Translations under genes and position numbers: made by a program
In this document: positions 14,459 to 18,244 of the stretch, one piece after another
Position numbering within the stretch: position 1 is the first letter of the stretch
Layout: each line of letters starts with the position of its first letter
DNA from: CALREA01 sp041674865
GTDB taxonomy: Bacteria; Patescibacteriota; Gracilibacteria; UBA1369; UBA12463
NCBI GenBank assembly: GCA_041674865.1
Contig: JBAYUX010000026.1
Span: forward strand, 1 to 18,244
Length of the DNA: 18,244 nucleotides
Direction of reading: 5' to 3'
The notes under the pieces: generated by a model
Databases searched by the model: none
The model's input: the letters and a program-made list of their open reading frames with translations, nothing else
What the model was told of the DNA's origin: nothing

Positions 14459-15532
14459 CTACTTCGCTTCGGTTTTGGCACCTCTACGCATGCGCCAAAA
14501 TAGCAGAATACTGAGGAGGATCATAGTAAAGATAATGGCGAAAGTGGCCAACATCTTTTGGTATGAACTTAAGAAAAGCGCCATAACCCCAAAAGAGGCA
14601 GAAATAACATACATAAGAAGGATAACCTGCCGCTGACTGAAGCCAGCCCGAAGGAGTCGATGGTGGAGATGATCCATGTCTCCTACAAAAGGAGACTTAC
14701 CCTTGAGAATTCGACGAACCGCCGACCAAATCGCATCAAGAAGCGGAATTCCGAGAACGATCAAGGCCGTCGCAATCTTCCCTCCCGCAAAAATCGCCGA
14801 AACGGCAAGCAAGAACCCGAGAAACATGCTTCCCGTATCCCCCATCAGAATTTTCGGAGTTGGAAAATCGAAGAAGACAAAAGCTCCAGAAATTCCGGCC
14901 ACAATAATACTCAAAAAGATAAGTTGATTTTGATCGATCACATGTCCCGTTCGAAGACTCAGAAGAAAAAGAACAATAGCGGCAATACAGGAAATACCAC
15001 TGAGGAGTCCTGGAACTCCATCAAAGAAATTCATACTATTCACCACAAGAACCACCCAAAAAATCGTAAAGAGAAGGCTGATAATAAGAACCTCATGTCC
15101 AAAAAAGTTGAAGTGGAGAGCGTCGAGAGCGAGCACTCCGCCGAGAGGATTCGTGATTGATCGAACCCCAACACCAAATAACGAAACAATCACCGCAGAA
15201 ATCGCTTGCACTGCAAGACGAATAATAGGTTTCACCTGAAATCGATCATCAAGGAAACTTACAATAATAATAATGGTCAACCCCACAAGCACACCAATGA
15301 GCTGCTTCGTCACTGGAACAAAAAGAAAAACACTCGCAAAAAAAGCCACAATCATCGTAAGTCCACCATAATAAGGAATCGACTCTCGTGTAAGGCCATA
15401 CTTATGAGGACGATCCATAAATCCAATCTTCGGGAAAAGCCAGAGCGCAACGAGCACAAGCACAAACGTAAAAACAAACGCAGTAATCCCTGCAAGAAAA
15501 TACATTGGCTGAATAGGATTCAAGGAATACAT
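14459..15532 (-). CDS. WecA/TagO-type polyprenyl-phosphate sugar-1-phosphate transferase
   Basis: Members of this family transfer a HexNAc-1-phosphate from a UDP-sugar to undecaprenyl phosphate, the first membrane step of surface polysaccharide or teichoic-acid-like polymer synthesis. The 357-residue protein has about ten membrane segments and the family's cytoplasmic motifs: Asp95-Asp96 in SFLDDRF, NSMNFFDG (165-172), GDTGSMFLG (about 232-240) and HLHHRLL (about 287-293). The HLHH motif points to WecA/TagO rather than MraY, which has a PIHHH-type motif. One oddity is that the usual DGxDGL reads DGVPGL, with Pro174 in place of the second Asp. The start is the ATG 4 bases after the truB stop; a later in-frame Met10 is possible. 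It lies between truB and dnaG in the operon. Confidence 0.9.
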   Translation of the reverse strand: MYSLNPIQPMYFLAGITAFVFTFVLVLVALWLFPKIGFMDRPHKYGLTRESIPYYGGLTMIVAFFASVFLFVPVTKQLIGVLVGLTIIIIVSFLDDRFQVKPIIRLAVQAISAVIVSLFGVGVRSITNPLGGVLALDALHFNFFGHEVLIISLLFTIFWVVLVVNSMNFFDGVPGLLSGISCIAAIVLFLLSLRTGHVIDQNQLIFLSIIVAGISGAFVFFDFPTPKILMGDTGSMFLGFLLAVSAIFAGGKIATALIVLGIPLLDAIWSAVRRILKGKSPFVGDMDHLHHRLLRAGFSQRQVILLMYVISASFGVMALFLSSYQKMLATFAIIFTMILLSILLFWRMRRGAKTEAK

Positions 15533-15536
15533 AAGA

Positions 15537-16478
15537 TTAAGAAAGCGGAATATTGAGCTTCTTATGAAATTTTAGCTGGTTAGTGGGAGTAAACTCAAGC
15601 ACTCCTACGAGACGGTTGTCCAAAAAGGCGGGAAGTACACGATTCCCTTCCTGAGAAAGAAACTCGCGATCAGCTGGATCAAGGTCGATATAGAGACCCT
15701 GGGCGAGCTTCTCGTACTGAAGCGAAGTTAGGTCTTTCCGAGGGAAGTGACTGACGGCAAATTCGAGGGGGACGAGACGGGAGGAAAGGAAGGTGTCATC
15801 AGAACGGTCCAAAAGGTACTGCTCTAATTCCGCAACGGTAACCGCCTGCTCGACAGAAAAAGAGGCGATCTTTGTACGACGAAGCGTGTCGAGATAGGCT
15901 CCAACCTGCAACTCTTGACCAAGGTCATGTAAGAGGCTTCGAATATACGTCCCCGAACTGACCTGGCAACGGAAAGAAAGGCGAGGATAGGAGAAGTCGG
16001 TAATCTCGAATTCGTAAATAGTAGATGGTCGAGCAGGAAGGGAAAGGTCTTCACCTCGACGGGCTCGAACATAGGCAGGAACGCCACGAACCTTGATGGC
16101 AGAATGGGCTGGTGGAACCTGCATAATCTTTCCAAGGAACTTTTGCTGTATAATTTTATTGATCATATCTAGATCAACTTTTTTATTCACAGAATCAGAG
16201 GTGGAAGAAGCCGTAATCTCACCCTCACAGTCATACGTCGAAGAGCTCGCGCCAAAAACAGCCGTGCCGGCATATTCCTTTGGCTCAGATGGAATATACT
16301 CGAGGAGCTTGAGCGCTTCTCCAGTAGCGATGATAAGGAGTCCAGTCGCAAAAGGATCGAGCGTGCCACTATGCCCAACTCGCTGAGTATCAAAAACCTT
16401 TCGACAAAGAGAGACGACATTAAAAGACGTGCAAAGAGGCGGCTTATCGACAAGAAGAAATCCGTTAAATGCGTTCAT
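15537..16478 (-). CDS. truB: tRNA pseudouridine(55) synthase TruB
   Basis: TruB isomerises U55 in the T-loop of most tRNAs. The 313-residue protein begins with the typical GFLLVDKPPLCTSFNVV (6-22). It carries the catalytic Asp41 in GHSGTLDPFATGLL (35-48), the KEYAGTAVFGASSSTYD block (67-83), PPAHSAIKVRG, and SGTYIRSLLHDLG near 180, all TruB hallmarks. The C-terminal 90 or so residues are less conserved and look like a PUA-type RNA-binding tail. It lies 3 bases downstream of murE and 4 bases upstream of the WecA-type gene. In many bacteria truB is next to ribF; here murE separates it from the riboflavin-kinase gene. Confidence 0.96.
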   Translation of the reverse strand: MNAFNGFLLVDKPPLCTSFNVVSLCRKVFDTQRVGHSGTLDPFATGLLIIATGEALKLLEYIPSEPKEYAGTAVFGASSSTYDCEGEITASSTSDSVNKKVDLDMINKIIQQKFLGKIMQVPPAHSAIKVRGVPAYVRARRGEDLSLPARPSTIYEFEITDFSYPRLSFRCQVSSGTYIRSLLHDLGQELQVGAYLDTLRRTKIASFSVEQAVTVAELEQYLLDRSDDTFLSSRLVPLEFAVSHFPRKDLTSLQYEKLAQGLYIDLDPADREFLSQEGNRVLPAFLDNRLVGVLEFTPTNQLKFHKKLNIPLS

Positions 16479-16481
16479 AGA

Positions 16482-17795
16482 TTAAAGTGATACCTCAGGA
16501 ACACTGTTGAGGATTTCGCGAGCGACCGCGCGATCATCCCAGTCGCGGCGCTCACCGTGAATCATTTGGACGGGCTCAGCGCCTTTGCCGGCAATCAAAA
16601 CGATGTCGTGGTCGCGAGCGACGGAGAGAGCGAGGCGAATAGCCTCGCGACGTGAAGGGATTTTCCAGAAATTTTTCCCTTCAGCTCGAGAAATACCTTC
16701 ACTGACCATCGAAAGAATCTGCCACTCATCTTCTTCGTAAGGATCATCATCCGTCAAAATCACATAGTCGGCATACTCATGGAGAAGCTTTCCCATGACC
16801 GGCCTCTTCGCCTTGTCACGTCCTCCGCCCGTTGCGCCGAAAACAACAATCAATCTCCCCTTCCCCGCAACAATCTCTTTGTACATTTTCAAAATACTCG
16901 AAACGGCATCAATATTGTGAGCATAGTCAACAACCACATGAAACGGCTGACCTTCATTAATAAGTTCATATCGACCAGGAACTGGCTCCACCTGAGTCAA
17001 AACCTTCTGTAAAACCTTGAGTGGCACACGCTCATTAATCGCAACACACGCAGCAGAAAGAACATTATAAACATTTGGAATACCTGGTAGATTCACCTCT
17101 ACCTCGATGTGATCATTTGGAACATGAAGAAGAAACTTTGTACTTCCTGGAAGAAGTTTAATTTCAGTAGCATAGCAGTTCCCTTTGCTCAAACCATAGC
17201 CATATTTCGTGTCGGCAAGAAACTGATCAAAGAAGTCAAAGTTCGCATCGTCTTTATTGAGAATCGCAACCTTCGGAACACTGACCTTTCGACCAGAAGA
17301 GATAAGATTTTGGAATAAAAGTCCCTTCGCGTGAAGATAATTTTCGAATCCCCCATGGTACTCGATATGATCGCCTGTCACATTGGTAAGAAGCGCAATA
17401 TCGAAATCCACACCCCAAACTCGTGACTGCGTAAGCGCATGAGACGTCACCTCCAAAATGGCATAATCACAACCAGCATCCACCATCTGTCGAAGAAATT
17501 TCTGAATGAAAAAAGAGCTCTGTGTCGACATCTTCGTCGTATTCATCCAAGTGGTCGCTCCGAGCTGGAAGTTCACCGTAGATGCCATTCCAACCTTCGA
17601 ACCATTTTCGGTAAGAATCTTGGCGATGAGATTTACGACAGTCGTCTTTCCATTTGTACCAGTCACGCCAATCACCTTGAGCTTCCTCGAAGGAAAGCCA
17701 TAATAAAAAGCGGCAAAAACCGCCGTCATCTTGTGATAAAAAAGCAAAAGCGGATTCGTAGGAGAGAGAAACGGTCGAAGAAGATCTTTGAACAT
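16482..17795 (-). CDS. murE: MurE-type Mur ligase lacking the N-terminal substrate domain
   Basis: MurE adds the third amino acid to UDP-MurNAc-L-Ala-D-Glu in peptidoglycan synthesis. From the ATG at 17793-17795 the protein is 437 residues. The ATP site GVTGTNGKTT is at 43-52, the EVTSHAL block at 115-121, the HAKGLLF lysine (Lys157, usually carbamylated) at 155-161, and DYAHN at 290-294. The C-terminal ATGGGRDKAKRPVMG stretch and GKGAEPVQ follow. The usual ~90-residue N-terminal uridine-binding domain is reduced to ~40 hydrophobic residues. The DNPR motif of diaminopimelate-adding MurE reads DDPY (350-353), so the added residue may not be meso-DAP. An ATG at 17840 would add 15 residues and overlap the upstream gene. 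The later ATG is preferred because TATAAT sits exactly 6 bases before it. A related MurT-like role is less likely. Confidence 0.9.
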   Translation of the reverse strand: MFKDLLRPFLSPTNPLLLFYHKMTAVFAAFYYGFPSRKLKVIGVTGTNGKTTVVNLIAKILTENGSKVGMASTVNFQLGATTWMNTTKMSTQSSFFIQKFLRQMVDAGCDYAILEVTSHALTQSRVWGVDFDIALLTNVTGDHIEYHGGFENYLHAKGLLFQNLISSGRKVSVPKVAILNKDDANFDFFDQFLADTKYGYGLSKGNCYATEIKLLPGSTKFLLHVPNDHIEVEVNLPGIPNVYNVLSAACVAINERVPLKVLQKVLTQVEPVPGRYELINEGQPFHVVVDYAHNIDAVSSILKMYKEIVAGKGRLIVVFGATGGGRDKAKRPVMGKLLHEYADYVILTDDDPYEEDEWQILSMVSEGISRAEGKNFWKIPSRREAIRLALSVARDHDIVLIAGKGAEPVQMIHGERRDWDDRAVAREILNSVPEVSL

Positions 17796-17801
17796 GGCTA
17801 G

Positions 17802-17831
17802 ATTATAACGTAAAATATTGAGAAATGGCCA
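17802..17831 (-). promoter_or_regulatory. Internal promoter predicting leaderless murE mRNA
   Basis: On the minus strand, a perfect TATAAT (17802-17807) overlaps the riboflavin-kinase stop codon and ends 6 bases before the murE ATG at 17795. A weak -35, TGGCCA (17826-17831), lies 18 bases upstream. The expected start is the A of the ATG. Confidence 0.55.
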
Positions 17832-18204
17832 GCGCTTCATCCTTTTTCATCTGCTCAACCAGCGCGTCTAAACTTTCAAACTTCATCACCTCTCGGATTT
17901 TCCCAAGGACTTCGATATCCATCTCGCGAACTTCGAACTCATCAGCAAATCCAAGTAGGTACACCTCGCAAAAAATATTGGTCATATGGACAGACGGTTT
18001 GGGACCGAAGTGCATGAGAGCATTGTAGGTACGAGTGCCATCAACAGATGAACCACCAGCCCCAACCGACGCCCGGACCGCATACACCGCATGTGGCAAA
18101 TCAGGAAACGGATCAACGTGTAAATTAAAGGTCGGAAAACCAAGTTTCTTTCCAAGACCAGCCCCTTTCTCAACCTCACCGTGAAACACAGGAAAATTTT
18201 CCAT
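17803..18204 (-). CDS. Stand-alone riboflavin kinase domain (RibF C-terminal type)
   Basis: The enzyme phosphorylates riboflavin to FMN. In most bacteria this domain is the C-terminal half of the bifunctional RibF; here it is a complete 133-residue protein without the FAD-synthetase half. Visible family motifs are GLGKKLGFPTFNL (16-28, the ATP-binding PTxN), AVYAVRAS (39-46), the CEVYLL segment holding the catalytic Glu, and the C-terminal IREVMKFESLDALVEQMKKD. An in-frame TAA lies 6 bases upstream of the ATG, so the protein is not an N-terminally cut RibF. Candidate -10 elements CATAAT (18218-18223) or TGTAAT (18210-18215) precede it, but the -35 region runs off the window. It is the first visible gene of the minus-strand operon, 7 bases before murE. 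Confidence 0.85.
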   Translation of the reverse strand: MENFPVFHGEVEKGAGLGKKLGFPTFNLHVDPFPDLPHAVYAVRASVGAGGSSVDGTRTYNALMHFGPKPSVHMTNIFCEVYLLGFADEFEVREMDIEVLGKIREVMKFESLDALVEQMKKDEALAISQYFTL

Positions 18205-18244
18205 AATACATTACATAATTATGCTCGATATTTAAGTCGGGAAA

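Noticed and set aside
17793..17840. ATG at 17838-17840 as the murE start
   Set aside because: It would overlap the riboflavin-kinase gene by 38 bases and add 15 residues. TATAAT lies exactly at leaderless distance from the ATG at 17795.
1..18244. tRNA or rRNA genes, CRISPR arrays, insertion sequences, riboswitches
   Set aside because: No cloverleaf-like sequence, direct-repeat array, transposase or terminal inverted repeats were seen by eye. Nearly all sequence is coding, and the longest gap is 156 bases (940-1095).

Overview
This is a gene-dense bacterial chromosome segment with 18 protein-coding genes. Most intergenic gaps are under 30 bases and several genes overlap. I see no tRNA, rRNA, CRISPR array, transposon or long repeat. 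The gene content, a MurE without its first domain, a lone riboflavin-kinase domain, an ATPase-dead PriA and the absence of Shine-Dalgarno sequences all suggest a reduced-genome lineage, most likely a Patescibacterium (CPR). That placement is inference. The standard code fits: no gene contains an in-frame UGA, and 17 visible stops are 11 UAA, 5 UAG and 1 UGA. Base composition looks moderate, roughly 40-45% GC by eye, and CGA is a common arginine codon.

Layout. (a) 1-939, minus strand: two orphan, helix-rich genes, the second cut by the window edge, behind a strong extended -10 promoter. (b) 1096-2058, plus: an EamA-type transporter. (c) 2077-2658, minus: an orphan 193-residue protein, tail-to-tail with the transporter. 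(d) 2750-9894, plus: priA-like, trpS, pyrG, a 462-residue membrane protein with two GspF/PilC-type N-terminal motifs, a degenerate lgt and a small membrane protein, with short gaps or overlaps. (e) 18204-9839, minus: an apparent operon of riboflavin kinase, murE, truB, a WecA/TagO-type transferase, dnaG, rpoD, greA and a PEGA-domain membrane protein. It contains the classic dnaG-rpoD macromolecular-synthesis core. Units (d) and (e) converge and overlap by 56 bases.

Functionally the two large units combine replication (PriA-like, DnaG), transcription (RpoD, GreA), translation (TrpS, TruB), nucleotide and cofactor supply (PyrG, riboflavin kinase) and envelope building (MurE, WecA-like, Lgt-like and three unassigned membrane proteins).

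Three points deserve attention. Four genes (1096, 2750, 4662 and murE) have a -10 hexamer exactly 6 bases before the ATG, which predicts leaderless mRNAs. The PriA homologue has lost the Walker A segment and other helicase motifs. The Lgt homologue has changed several residues that are catalytic in the family.
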